Assembly: GCA_964469505.1 (NCBI GenBank)
Contig: CAYXZO010000038.1
Location: forward strand, 1 to 22,610
Reading direction: 5' to 3'
DNA from: CAYXZO01 sp964469505
GTDB taxonomy: Bacteria; Fidelibacterota; UBA8477; JABMPR01
DNA length: 22,610 nucleotides
Position numbers and translations under genes: made by a program. Below are positions 1 through 8,020 of this stretch, piece after piece; positions within the stretch are counted from its first letter, which is position 1, and each line of letters starts with the position of its first letter. The notes beneath the pieces are model-generated. The model was not told where the DNA came from. It was given only the letters and a program-made list of their open reading frames with translations, and searched no databases.

Positions 1-78
1 CTTGCATTCAAGGATAACCTGGTCGTTTCAGTAGGACAGGTTTATGACAAAGGGGTAATAGCCATTGGTAGGCGGTGA
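1..78 (+). CDS. 3' end of an unidentified protein
   Basis: Frame 1 is open from the window edge to a TGA at 76-78 and encodes 25 residues. They alternate hydrophobic and polar residues with Gly (for example NLVVSVGQVYDKG), like beta-strands near the end of a folded protein. The stop lies 37 bases before the start of the next gene, which has a strong ribosome binding site, so the two could be co-transcribed. The family cannot be named from 25 residues. That this is real coding sequence is an inference from residue pattern and spacing. Confidence 0.45.
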   Translation, partial: LAFKDNLVVSVGQVYDKGVIAIGRR

Positions 79-102
79 TTTATAGTCAAATATTAATCCA
101 AT

Positions 103-110
103 AGGAGGTG
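103..110 (+). promoter_or_regulatory. Strong ribosome binding site of the large secreted protein
   Basis: AGGAGGTG, a near-perfect complement of the 16S rRNA 3' end, lies 5 bases before the ATG at 116 and fixes that start. Confidence 0.85.
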
Positions 111-115
111 ATATT

Positions 116-3100
116 ATGGATGTAAAGAGATGTTTGGCGGGGGTAATGCTACTATTTGCTTTAGCTTCAATTTTGCTGGCGCAATCACAAACTGAAGAAA
201 TTATGCCGACCAGCATGGAGTTTATCCAATACAAAGATGGAGAGGGTAATATTACTTATAGCTCTGAGTATAACAACAGGATAGGTCGTCATGATGATAA
301 TAGTTCAGAGATTCGTTATAGAACGAGATATGAGTTTTGGTTCTATATGATTCCGGGAGACGCCCGAATAAATTGGGTGAGGATCAGTTTCTCTATAAAT
401 AATGGATCTTCTTCCGATTACAGGGCAAGAATTGTCAAAGTTCCTAACATATATCTTACTGATTCAGAAGGATGGAACCAGATTCAAAATTCAGGAACGG
501 TTTATTTCGATAATTTATCCTACAACCAAGATTATTATGATGTGAGCGATCCAACATTGACCTCTGATGTAATCAACGCAATACAGTCTTATGATCAGAT
601 ACTCTGTTTGGGTTCTATGAGTCTGAATGAAAATATAGACTTAACAGATGCAGATTTAGAAATTGATCATATTACTGTTAATTATACTCCGAAAATTACA
701 GTCACCATCAGGAATTCATTTGGCGGCGGAACTGTTGAGGTAGATGGAAATATAGTGCAATCTCCATGGACATCTCCATCATCAGGTCCATCAGCATGGT
801 ATTCAGGAGATTCGCATACTATCAGGGCCTATACCCAAACAGTGCAAAGGCTAACCTATCCATTCTTGGGAATATGGACAAATATAAACACTGGGGGAAA
901 TATAACTCAAGGTTCAGAAAACACACCAATAGCCATAACTCCCACGGAAGATTGTACATGGCAGGCCAATTTTGGAGAGCCCGGTATACAGGTTACAGTG
1001 GAGCAAAAGTTAAGTAATGGAACATCAATCGGTTCAATCGGCCATTGGGAAAATGGAAATTTTATATCATATCCTGTTCCAAAGGAGTTTTTATTTGAAC
1101 TTCAATCCACACAAGTTCTACGCAGCTACCAGGGAATTGTATCAGGAGAGAAGTTTAATAATTGGAGTATAGACAATAACGTTAAAAACCATCGTGAATT
1201 TTCTATCGGCTCTGATTTTCCACAACGATTGGTTGCAAACTTTAAACCAGTCGCTAGTAACATTACAATCAGTGTCAATATCCCCGGAAGTCATACCATT
1301 CAGTTTAAAGATCCATGGTATATTGATTATGCCGATACAGCTTATGGGAATAATTTACGTAACAGGGGATTCGAGGCGATATACCGAACCCGTACTACAC
1401 CATTTCACCCCGATTACTCAACAACATACGAAAACGGACAGTCTTATAAAGGAGTGTTCCTGAATCAAAATGAGTTTTTCAATGATAGTGATCCTATATA
1501 CTCTCTGCGGGCTCCCCTCCTGGTAACCGAGCACAACGGCTCTTATTACTACTTCCACCGATGGACCGGAGACAGTGTAGCCTTCAATGCCCAGGGAAGC
1601 ACCAGCACCGGTCAGCGGGAAACCCCCGTGGTCTTTAAAGCTGAAAACGCCACCGCAACTGCCGAGTACTACCATCTCACAGTGGATACCCTCCTCAAAG
1701 CCCGGCTAAGTGTGCAAAACAACCAGTTGCGTTTATCCATGCCCTATCTGTTTACCATCCATAATCATAGTTTCTATAAAATCATCCCCACCGCCACCGG
1801 AGCGGTAAGCTTGACTCTGGTCAGCAGTGGGCCCGATTCCTTGATATACCAGGTGACCCTAACCGGGAACGGCGGTATCAATCATCAGGAACAAGCTCTG
1901 GCACCGAACTCCATCCTGACCATTGCTACCTCTTCACCCTCCATCCCGGCGGGCACCCTCATCAATATGCCGGCGGGCAGCAAGCTCAAAGTGCTGGATG
2001 TCACCCGCCTGCAGGGCACTGCGGACCAACCCATCACCTTCCGGGCCGCTGATCCTCAGCAGCCCTGGTATGGTATACTGGTGGGTGAGATGGGTGACAG
2101 CCGGAAACTACAGAACGTAACTATTACCAATGCAGTGACTGCCATCAGCCCCCTGAATGACACTGATTATTGCCGTTTGGAAAACATAACCGTGGATAGT
2201 GCCGATGTAGGTTACAGCAATCTAAACGCCCTGGCAGGCGGCCCAACGGCCAGACATGTATATATCCGGAACTGCAGCTTTCTGAATATTAGCGATAAAG
2301 CTATCATGATTCCGGTTACTTTGAATAACCTGCCCGAATGGTTGGAAATTGCGGATAACCTCCTCCGACCTTCCGTAAACCATCAAGGTACTGGTATCTG
2401 GATCAGACCTATTTATGAAAATGCCGTGGCGGATTTATTTTTCCGGCGTTTTACTATCAGTGGCAATCAGATTGAGTATTTCGCCCGGGGAATCAACGTG
2501 CGAGTGGGTGTAGGGAGCAGTAATATCTTTTGGTCTAATGACAATCGCCGCCTGGTCATTGAGAGGAATCAAATCATTGATTGCAGCGAGAAAGGTATTC
2601 GTATTAGAGGACACTTTGCCTTATGGGCCCATCATAACGTCATCAGCGGGTCCCAGGTGGGCATTGAATTGTACTGGAATTCTGATTATGGTCAAGGCAA
2701 TCAACCAGATACCAGTTGCCTGGTGCTTAATCAAACTTTTGTGGATAATCAATTGGGGGTGTATTGCGCGGTGGATACCGGCGGCTGGAGATATGTGGGC
2801 TTTCTGGGTGCTAATATTTTTTACAACAACGACCAGAACTGGTATCTGGGTAATAGCCTGGTTGAGCGTGGCAATTATCTGGCCGATTCATCGTCCACTT
2901 TTGTGGATTATGCCCAAGGTGATTATCATCTTGCTCCCACCTCCGGGGCCATCGATTCCGGGTGGGAGGATTTTGATCTGGACGGGTTGACCTGGGTTGA
3001 TGACCCGGACGATCAGGACCCCGACGGCACCCGCATGGATGCCGGAGCCCTGTATTACGATCCTCCACCCCAGGCGCCGGTATTGAGCCTGAATCTCTCG

Positions 3101-3718
3101 GGAGCACATCCGGTGCTGTCCTGGGACCTGGGTGTGGATGAAAACGGCTATTCGGATCGGGATATTGATCATTTCCGGATTTACAAGTACTACTGGATAA
3201 GTCTGACGGAAAGAATCACAGGGTATGTTAATGTTTATGACTCCCAGACTTATACCGATAATGAATTCAGCTTACAGGGACACGGCACCCAGCGGGCCAC
3301 TTATAAAGTTCAGGCCTATGACCATCTTAGTCAGGCTTCATCCTGGTCCAACAGTCGCAGTACCCGGGGTATGGCTAACCTCTCCAGGCCGTCGGCTCTA
3401 CCGGCTGAATATGAGCTGAGCGCTGTTTTCCCCAATCCCTTCAACAGTGTTGTCAGTTTCAAATACGCCTTGCCGTTGGCTTCGGATGTGGATATCAGGA
3501 TTTATGATTTACAAGGTCGGTTAGTGTACCAGGAGCTGCAGGTGAATCAGCCGGCGGGTCGGTATGATCTAAGCTGGAGCGGCAAGAGCTGGACGGGTAG
3601 TGATGTTCCCAGTGGAGTGTATTTGATCATTCTGCGGGCTGAGGGTCGTGGTGAGCGTGAGGGTTATGCCGGTCCCCGTCACTTCACCGCCCGGCGCAAG
3701 GTGTTGTTGGTGAAGTAA
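116..3718 (+). CDS. Large secreted beta-helix protein with C-terminal T9SS-type sorting domain
   Basis: This 1200-residue protein starts with a signal peptide (about residues 1-24, cut after LLAQS or nearby). Residues 25-190 are beta-rich and unrecognised. Three repeats follow, at about 192-286, 290-376 and 382-518; each has a central Trp (GIW, NNW, HRW) and the first two end in ANF, like bacterial Ig/InlB-type surface repeats. Residues about 630-960 look like a right-handed parallel beta-helix (repeated I-x-N/G coils such as ISGNQIEYFARGI). A fibronectin-III-like domain spans about 984-1085. Residues 1098-1200 form a FlgD-Ig-like/type IX secretion sorting domain with FPNPFN, IYDLQGRLV and SGVYLI. 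In FCB bacteria such proteins are exported and released or surface-anchored. The substrate is unknown; a glycan is possible but not shown. DNA before about 1500 is much more AT-rich than after it. Confidence 0.85.
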   Translation: MDVKRCLAGVMLLFALASILLAQSQTEEIMPTSMEFIQYKDGEGNITYSSEYNNRIGRHDDNSSEIRYRTRYEFWFYMIPGDARINWVRISFSINNGSSSDYRARIVKVPNIYLTDSEGWNQIQNSGTVYFDNLSYNQDYYDVSDPTLTSDVINAIQSYDQILCLGSMSLNENIDLTDADLEIDHITVNYTPKITVTIRNSFGGGTVEVDGNIVQSPWTSPSSGPSAWYSGDSHTIRAYTQTVQRLTYPFLGIWTNINTGGNITQGSENTPIAITPTEDCTWQANFGEPGIQVTVEQKLSNGTSIGSIGHWENGNFISYPVPKEFLFELQSTQVLRSYQGIVSGEKFNNWSIDNNVKNHREFSIGSDFPQRLVANFKPVASNITISVNIPGSHTIQFKDPWYIDYADTAYGNNLRNRGFEAIYRTRTTPFHPDYSTTYENGQSYKGVFLNQNEFFNDSDPIYSLRAPLLVTEHNGSYYYFHRWTGDSVAFNAQGSTSTGQRETPVVFKAENATATAEYYHLTVDTLLKARLSVQNNQLRLSMPYLFTIHNHSFYKIIPTATGAVSLTLVSSGPDSLIYQVTLTGNGGINHQEQALAPNSILTIATSSPSIPAGTLINMPAGSKLKVLDVTRLQGTADQPITFRAADPQQPWYGILVGEMGDSRKLQNVTITNAVTAISPLNDTDYCRLENITVDSADVGYSNLNALAGGPTARHVYIRNCSFLNISDKAIMIPVTLNNLPEWLEIADNLLRPSVNHQGTGIWIRPIYENAVADLFFRRFTISGNQIEYFARGINVRVGVGSSNIFWSNDNRRLVIERNQIIDCSEKGIRIRGHFALWAHHNVISGSQVGIELYWNSDYGQGNQPDTSCLVLNQTFVDNQLGVYCAVDTGGWRYVGFLGANIFYNNDQNWYLGNSLVERGNYLADSSSTFVDYAQGDYHLAPTSGAIDSGWEDFDLDGLTWVDDPDDQDPDGTRMDAGALYYDPPPQAPVLSLNLSGAHPVLSWDLGVDENGYSDRDIDHFRIYKYYWISLTERITGYVNVYDSQTYTDNEFSLQGHGTQRATYKVQAYDHLSQASSWSNSRSTRGMANLSRPSALPAEYELSAVFPNPFNSVVSFKYALPLASDVDIRIYDLQGRLVYQELQVNQPAGRYDLSWSGKSWTGSDVPSGVYLIILRAEGRGEREGYAGPRHFTARRKVLLVK

Positions 3719-3729
3719 CCCCTGTAACC

Positions 3730-3747
3730 CGGAGAACTTCCTCTCCG
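3730..3747 (+). terminator. Possible weak terminator after the secreted-protein gene
   Basis: A 6-bp stem (CGGAGA/TCTCCG) with a 6-base loop starts 11 bases after the stop codon and is followed by only three T. The position suits a terminator, but the T run is too short to be sure. It could simply be the first of the hairpin series in this gap. Confidence 0.35.
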
Positions 3748-3757
3748 TTTGAAATAT

Positions 3758-3780
3758 CCGGGGGCCCTGCGGGGCCCCGG
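3758..3780. repeat. GC-rich hairpin
   Basis: Ten-base arms at 3758-3767 and 3771-3780 pair with one G-G mismatch around a TGC loop. No T run follows, so it is not a classical terminator. Confidence 0.7.
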
Positions 3781-3804
3781 GCCGTGTTCGACCACCGGAA
3801 CATA

Positions 3805-3839
3805 GGTCCTCGATCCCGACCAGTCGGGACTAGAGGACC
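3805..3839. repeat. Long two-tier hairpin
   Basis: The outer arms GGTCCTC/GAGGACC enclose an inner near-perfect palindrome, TCCCGAC-CA-GTCGGGA, with small bulges between. The inner element is nearly repeated at 7865-7878. Confidence 0.75.
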
Positions 3840-3860
3840 GGCGACACTTTTGTAATTATC

Positions 3861-3890
3861 CCGGTGATCTCGACTGGGCTCGATCACCGG
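3861..3890. repeat. Hairpin with CTGGGCTC loop, copy 1
   Basis: Perfect 9-bp arms (CCGGTGATC/GATCACCGG) flank the 12-base loop TCGACTGGGCTC. A sister hairpin at 3960-3993 has the same loop with one change. Confidence 0.75.
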
Positions 3891-3908
3891 ACTGGGCTCG
3901 ACCACCGG
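3873..3908. repeat. 18-bp tandem duplication
   Basis: ACTGGGCTCGATCACCGG at 3873-3890 is followed directly by a copy at 3891-3908 that differs at one base (T to C). The duplication covers the loop and right arm of the hairpin at 3861-3890. Confidence 0.8.
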
Positions 3909-3914
3909 ACATTT

Positions 3915-3942
3915 CGGTCCCCGAGCAACGCCGAGGGGACCG
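3915..3942. repeat. GGTCCCC hairpin, copy 1
   Basis: Arms CGGTCCCC/GGGGACCG (8 bp) flank a 12-base centre, GAGCAACGCCGA. A second copy with the same arms, centre length and centre ends lies at 7806-7831. Confidence 0.75.
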
Positions 3943-3959
3943 ATGGATGATATGACAAC

Positions 3960-3993
3960 CCCCGGTGGTCTCGGCTGGGCTCGGCCACCGGGG
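3960..3993. repeat. Hairpin with CTGGGCTC loop, copy 2
   Basis: Arms CCCCGGTGG/CCACCGGGG pair over 9 bp, extended by a T-G and a C-G pair. The loop TCGGCTGGGCTC differs by one base from that of the hairpin at 3861-3890. Confidence 0.75.
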
Positions 3994-4086
3994 AGCGTCC
4001 CCTGCTTCATTCTTTATAGCTATTTACAAACTGCCGCCTAAATTCCCCCGCCTTATGATTGGCTCGGAAAAGGAGTGACAAATCCC

Positions 4087-5187
4087 ATGTTCAAAATCGA
4101 CCTCATCGCCGGTGCCCGGCCCAATTTCATGAAAATCGACCCTATCAACCGGGCCCTGGAAGAATACGCCGACGAGATTCAAGCCCGCATCGTACATACC
4201 GGACAGCACTACGACCACAATATGTCGGAAATTTTTTTCCAACAATTGGGGCTGCCGGAACCGGATGTCTCTCTCAACGTGGGGTCCGGTACCCAGGCGC
4301 ATCAAACCGCTCGCATTATGATGGCTTACGAGGATTTGATTCGTGAAGATCCTCCCGACCTGGTGCTGGTGGTGGGCGACGTGAACAGCACCATGGCCTG
4401 CGCGCTGGTGGCCGTAAAACTGCATGTTCCCGTGGGACATGTGGAAGCCGGTCTACGTTCTTTCGATAGGACCATGCCTGAGGAAATCAACCGCATGGTC
4501 ACGGATCGAGTCTCAGACTACCTGTTTACCACTTGCCAGGACGGGGTGGTGAACCTTATCCGCGAGGGAGTCGATGAGATCCGCATAATCGAAGTTGGCA
4601 ATCCCATGATTGATACTCTGGTGCGATTGCTACCGGAAGCGGAGCAGAGTCCCATTCTGGAAATCCTGGAATTGGCTTCCCGCGAGTTCATGTTGGTGAC
4701 GCTGCACCGCCCCGCCAATGTGGATGATCCGGAGCATCTGGAGCAACTGCTGCGCATGTTGGGGCGTGTTTCCGAAGAAGTGCCGGTGATCTTTCCCGTT
4801 CATCCCCGGACGCGGAAGACTATGGAAGAGCAAACCGCCTTCAAGCCGGCCGATTTTCCGCGGCTTAAATTGACAGAGCCCATGCCGTACCTGGATTTCC
4901 TGAAGCTAGAAAAAGAAGCGCAACTGGTGCTCACCGATTCCGGGGGAATTCAGGAAGAAACCTCAGTCCTGGGCGTTCCATGTCTTACAGTCAGGGAGAA
5001 TACGGAACGGCCCGTCACCATTGTCAAAGGCACCAATCGTCTTGTGGGAACCGATCCGGGTGGAATTGAACAGGCCGTGCGGGATATTCTGGCCGGCGAT
5101 GTTCCTGAGGCCACGCTTATCCCCCAATGGGATGGTCATGCCGGAGAACGCATTGCCAAATGGATCTACGAGAATCTGGTGAAATAG
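4087..5187 (+). CDS. wecB: UDP-N-acetylglucosamine 2-epimerase (non-hydrolysing)
   Basis: This cytosolic enzyme interconverts UDP-GlcNAc and UDP-ManNAc, which feeds ManNAc-type sugars into surface polysaccharide. The 366-residue length is normal. Active-site residues line up with the family: Asp98 (VVGDVNST), Glu120 (GHVEAGLR), Glu132/133 (PEEINR) and His207 (LHRPANVD), plus the UDP-binding DSGGIQEE motif near the C-terminus. The N-terminal loop is GARPN rather than the classical GTRPE, a variant I believe also occurs in this family. ATG 4087 is preferred over GTG 4075 because the GTG lies inside the AAGGAG ribosome binding site; spacing to the ATG is 11. lepA follows after 56 bases. No other sugar genes are adjacent, so the polysaccharide it serves cannot be told. 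Confidence 0.95.
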   Translation: MFKIDLIAGARPNFMKIDPINRALEEYADEIQARIVHTGQHYDHNMSEIFFQQLGLPEPDVSLNVGSGTQAHQTARIMMAYEDLIREDPPDLVLVVGDVNSTMACALVAVKLHVPVGHVEAGLRSFDRTMPEEINRMVTDRVSDYLFTTCQDGVVNLIREGVDEIRIIEVGNPMIDTLVRLLPEAEQSPILEILELASREFMLVTLHRPANVDDPEHLEQLLRMLGRVSEEVPVIFPVHPRTRKTMEEQTAFKPADFPRLKLTEPMPYLDFLKLEKEAQLVLTDSGGIQEETSVLGVPCLTVRENTERPVTIVKGTNRLVGTDPGGIEQAVRDILAGDVPEATLIPQWDGHAGERIAKWIYENLVK

Positions 5188-5243
5188 GTTTTCACCAGGC
5201 AGGATTTAATCCCCCCGTTCATTTCTAGTGCTATCTTAAAGCC

Positions 5244-7046
5244 ATGGATCAGCAGCACATCCGCAACTTCTGCATCATTGCCCATATCGATCACGGTAAA
5301 TCGACCTTAGCGGATCGTTTCCTGGAATACACCCACACCCTTTCCGAAATGCAAATGAAGGACCAGGTGCTGGATTCCATGGACCTGGAACGGGAACGGG
5401 GCATTACCATCAAGTCCCATCCCATCCGCATGAATTACAGGGCAGCGAACGGTTCCACATATTGGTTCAACCTCATTGATACTCCTGGACATGTGGACTT
5501 CAACTACGAGGTGTCCCGCTCACTGGCCGCCTGCGAAGGAGCGCTGTTGTTGGTGGACGCGGCCCAGGGCGTGGAAGCTCAGACGGTCAGCAATACCTAC
5601 CTGGCCATCGAGGCCGGTTTGGAAATCATCCCTGTGATCAACAAGATTGACCTTTCCGCGGCGCGAGTGGAGATGGTGAAACGGCAGTTGATAGAACTAC
5701 TGGGCTGTGCCGAGGAGGAAATTATGCTGGTCTCGGCCCGGGAAGGTATTGGAGTACCAGAGCTGCTGGAAGCCGTTGTGGAACGCATTCCGCCCCCACC
5801 GGATAATACTGGTTTGCCTCTCCGGGCACTGGTTTTTGACTCGGTTTATGACAGTTACCGGGGTGTGGTGGCTTATGTCAGAGTGCGGGACGGCGTGGTG
5901 AAACCGGGGGATATGATTCGGCTTTTCGCCTCGGGACGGGAATACGAGGTGACCGAATTAGGTCATTTCCGGTTACAACGCATCCGAGATGATTTCCTCC
6001 AGGCTGGTGACGTGGGTTACATCATTGCCAATATAAAGCAGATTCAAAATATCCGGGTAGGGGATACCATTACCAGCGCCGTCAATCCAGCCCCCGAACC
6101 CTTGCCGGGATATCGAGAAGCCAAACCGATGGTCTTTTCCGGTATCTATCCCATTCGATCGGAGGATTATGACAATCTACGGAAGGCTTTAGAAAAGTTA
6201 AGCCTGAACGATGCTTCCTTACGCTGGGAGCCTGAAACCTCCGAGGCGTTAGGGTTTGGTTTCAGAGCCGGGTATCTGGGCTTGTTGCACATGGAGATCG
6301 TCCAGGAACGTCTAGAGCGGGAATTCGGACTGGATCTGCTCACCACCCAACCCAACGTGGAATATCGGGTGCGGTTGAAGAATGGTGAAACGCGCCTGGT
6401 GGACCGTCCCGGCCACTTGCCGCCCCCGGCGGAGATCGAGCAGCTGGAAGAGCCCTACGTGGCCGCGGAAATTATTACTCCCACTACCTACATCGGCAAC
6501 ATTATGAAATTGCTGATGGATCGGCGAGGAATCTACAAAGAAACTCATTACCTGGATGCCGATAAGGTGCAGCTACGGTTCGAGTTGCCTTTAGCCGAAA
6601 TAATTTTCGACTTCTATGATGCTCTCAAATCCACCAGCCGGGGTTTTGCTTCCTTCGACTATGACCCCATCGGCTACCGGCCCGGAGATCTGGTGCGGCT
6701 GGATATTCTCATTGCCGGTGAGAAGGTAGACGCGCTGGCTCAAATAATTCACCGGGACAAAGCTCATGAGTACGCCCGCAAACTGTGCGCTAAACTCAAA
6801 GAATTGATTCCGCGCCAACTGTTCGAAGTGCCTATTCAGGGCGCCATCGGTTCTAAAATAATCGCCCGTGAAACGGTCAAAGCCCTTCGAAAAAACGTTA
6901 CCGCCAAATGCTATGGGGGCGATATCACCCGCAAACGCAAACTCCTGGAGAAGCAGAAGGCTGGTAAAAAAAGAATGAAACAGATTGGTAAAGTGGAACT
7001 GCCCCAGGAAGCCTTTCTGGCGGTATTGAAAATGAACGAGAAGTAA
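5244..7046 (+). CDS. lepA: Elongation factor 4 (LepA), ribosome-associated GTPase
   Basis: LepA/EF4 is a translational GTPase that binds the ribosome and affects elongation or initiation under stress. The 600-residue protein carries the P-loop AHIDHGKST (13-21), the switch region with RERGITIK, DTPGHVDF and NKIDL, then the EF-G-like domains. It ends in the LepA-specific C-terminal domain, with the RKRKLLEKQKAGKKRMKQ basic helix near residue 570. Length and motifs are normal. No clear ribosome binding site precedes ATG 5244, so initiation may rely on the AT-rich leader or on coupling. It sits between wecB and a CPBP protease gene on the same strand. Confidence 0.97.
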   Translation: MDQQHIRNFCIIAHIDHGKSTLADRFLEYTHTLSEMQMKDQVLDSMDLERERGITIKSHPIRMNYRAANGSTYWFNLIDTPGHVDFNYEVSRSLAACEGALLLVDAAQGVEAQTVSNTYLAIEAGLEIIPVINKIDLSAARVEMVKRQLIELLGCAEEEIMLVSAREGIGVPELLEAVVERIPPPPDNTGLPLRALVFDSVYDSYRGVVAYVRVRDGVVKPGDMIRLFASGREYEVTELGHFRLQRIRDDFLQAGDVGYIIANIKQIQNIRVGDTITSAVNPAPEPLPGYREAKPMVFSGIYPIRSEDYDNLRKALEKLSLNDASLRWEPETSEALGFGFRAGYLGLLHMEIVQERLEREFGLDLLTTQPNVEYRVRLKNGETRLVDRPGHLPPPAEIEQLEEPYVAAEIITPTTYIGNIMKLLMDRRGIYKETHYLDADKVQLRFELPLAEIIFDFYDALKSTSRGFASFDYDPIGYRPGDLVRLDILIAGEKVDALAQIIHRDKAHEYARKLCAKLKELIPRQLFEVPIQGAIGSKIIARETVKALRKNVTAKCYGGDITRKRKLLEKQKAGKKRMKQIGKVELPQEAFLAVLKMNEK

Positions 7047-7065
7047 ATCTTAGCCGGCTGACCCC

Positions 7066-7773
7066 TTGAAATTTTCTTCCTTCCCGGCCTACCTACAGGC
7101 CAGCAGATCGCCCCTGGCGGGACTGGTATTAGCCCTGCCATTGGGAGTTTTCTACCATGTGGGCACCTTTGTGCTGTTTCATGATCGTAGCTATGCCCTG
7201 CGAAACAGCGTGGATGTCTTTTTCCGCGAATTGTTTCCCAGTCATGCCGGCTGGGGCTATGCTTTATTTCTGGTCATCGCGGTGTCGGTTCTGGCAGTAG
7301 TGTTCTATTGGCTGCAACGCCGGGGAGCTCGTCCACCGTTGCGAGCCTCGGTTTTGTTGGGAGCAGTCCTGGAAGGGATCGGTTGGGGGATTGTGCTAGC
7401 TCTGGTACTTCACCGCCTGACTTCCAGCAGTGGGGCTGGCCGCCCCGGCTTGGTGGATTTAAACCTGGCGTTAGGAGCAGCGGTGTACGAAGAATTGCTG
7501 TTTCGAGTGCTGCTTATCGGGGCATTGAAACATCTACTCCACTACGGTTTTAAGCTGAGTTCTCCTTCCGCCTGGATAGGGGCCATACCCCTGGCGGCAG
7601 TTGGATTTGCCGGTTATCACCTGTTCCTGGAGCCTTTTGTGCTTTCGCGTTTTTTAGTGCGCTTTTTAGCCGGAGTAATGCTGGGCGGACTGTATCTGAA
7701 ACGGGGATACGGAATAACGGTTTATGCCCATCTCACAGCGGATATCGGTAGTTTGCTGGGGGGCGTGTTTTGA
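7066..7773 (+). CDS. CPBP-family intramembrane metalloprotease (CAAX protease-like)
   Basis: A 235-residue multi-pass membrane protein of the Rce1/CPBP (Abi) family. Motif 1 is EELLFR (Glu142, Glu143, Arg147), motif 2 has His185 in AGYHLF, and motif 3 is HLTAD (His222, Asp226); together these form the usual metal/water-activating site, so it is probably active. About six hydrophobic segments are visible. The substrate is unknown; bacterial members act in peptide maturation, immunity to bacteriocins or unknown processes. The TTG at 7066 gives the longest product but no ribosome binding site is evident, so the start is uncertain. It lies 19 bases after lepA and is probably co-transcribed. Confidence 0.85.
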   Translation: MKFSSFPAYLQASRSPLAGLVLALPLGVFYHVGTFVLFHDRSYALRNSVDVFFRELFPSHAGWGYALFLVIAVSVLAVVFYWLQRRGARPPLRASVLLGAVLEGIGWGIVLALVLHRLTSSSGAGRPGLVDLNLALGAAVYEELLFRVLLIGALKHLLHYGFKLSSPSAWIGAIPLAAVGFAGYHLFLEPFVLSRFLVRFLAGVMLGGLYLKRGYGITVYAHLTADIGSLLGGVF

Positions 7774-7790
7774 AAAGACCAGCTCTTTTT
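7773..7790 (+). terminator. Possible weak terminator after the CPBP gene
   Basis: AAAAGA/TCTTTT arms around a CCAGC loop run into five T (7786-7790), overlapping the stop codon. The stem is short and A/T-rich, so it would be weak. Confidence 0.35.
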
Positions 7791-7805
7791 GGGTACAATG
7801 GAAGA

Positions 7806-7831
7806 GGTCCCCGAGCCTAACAGAGGGGACC
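7806..7831. repeat. GGTCCCC hairpin, copy 2
   Basis: Arms GGTCCCC/GGGGACC flank GAGCCTAACAGA. Arm sequence, centre length (12) and centre ends (GAGC...GA) match the hairpin at 3915-3942. Confidence 0.75.
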
Positions 7832-7857
7832 GACAGCTAAAGGAGCAGTTATGTAGT

Positions 7858-7884
7858 GCCTCGTCTCGACCAGTCGGGGTAGGC
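7858..7884. repeat. Palindrome related to the 3805-3839 hairpin
   Basis: GCCT/AGGC outer arms enclose CTCGAC-CA-GTCGGG (one T-G pair). The inner part differs from the 3815-3828 element by one base. It lies in the 247-base gap between the CPBP gene and rtcB, in which I saw no gene and no clear promoter. Confidence 0.65.
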
Positions 7885-8020
7885 CACCATTGCGTCCAGC
7901 GCTTTTTACGCTCGCTCCGAGAGGCCTTATAGCGGTCGTAAATCTGCTTACCCTCTCTCCCAACTACATCATGCTAATTCTAGTCCCGTAGACTACATTA
8001 CCTCTTGAAGTGAGTATTCA

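Larger units (their letters stand above)
3719..4086. other. Gene-free stretch filled with GC-rich hairpins
   Basis: 368 bases without a credible gene. Both strands contain only Gly/Pro/Arg-rich frames without ribosome binding sites. The content is a dense series of inverted repeats (listed separately), an 18-bp tandem repeat, and four copies of a CGRYCACCGG word (3789, 3881, 3899, 3982). The last 80 bases become AT-richer and probably carry the wecB promoter, but no convincing -35/-10 pair was found. Confidence 0.8.

Noticed and set aside
3861..3993. Repeated hairpins considered as a CRISPR array
   Set aside because: Unit lengths and spacings are irregular, arms differ between units, there are no constant repeats with unique spacers, and no cas genes are in the window.
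3684..4010. 108-codon open frame on the minus strand across the hairpin cluster
   Set aside because: It is Gly/Pro/Arg-rich, follows the palindromic repeats, has no ribosome binding site and resembles no protein.
7066..7773. CPBP protease beside rtcB considered as an abortive-infection or RNA-repair defence unit
   Set aside because: The CPBP gene follows lepA closely and is separated from rtcB by a 247-base gap with a possible terminator; no toxin, nuclease or archease gene is present.
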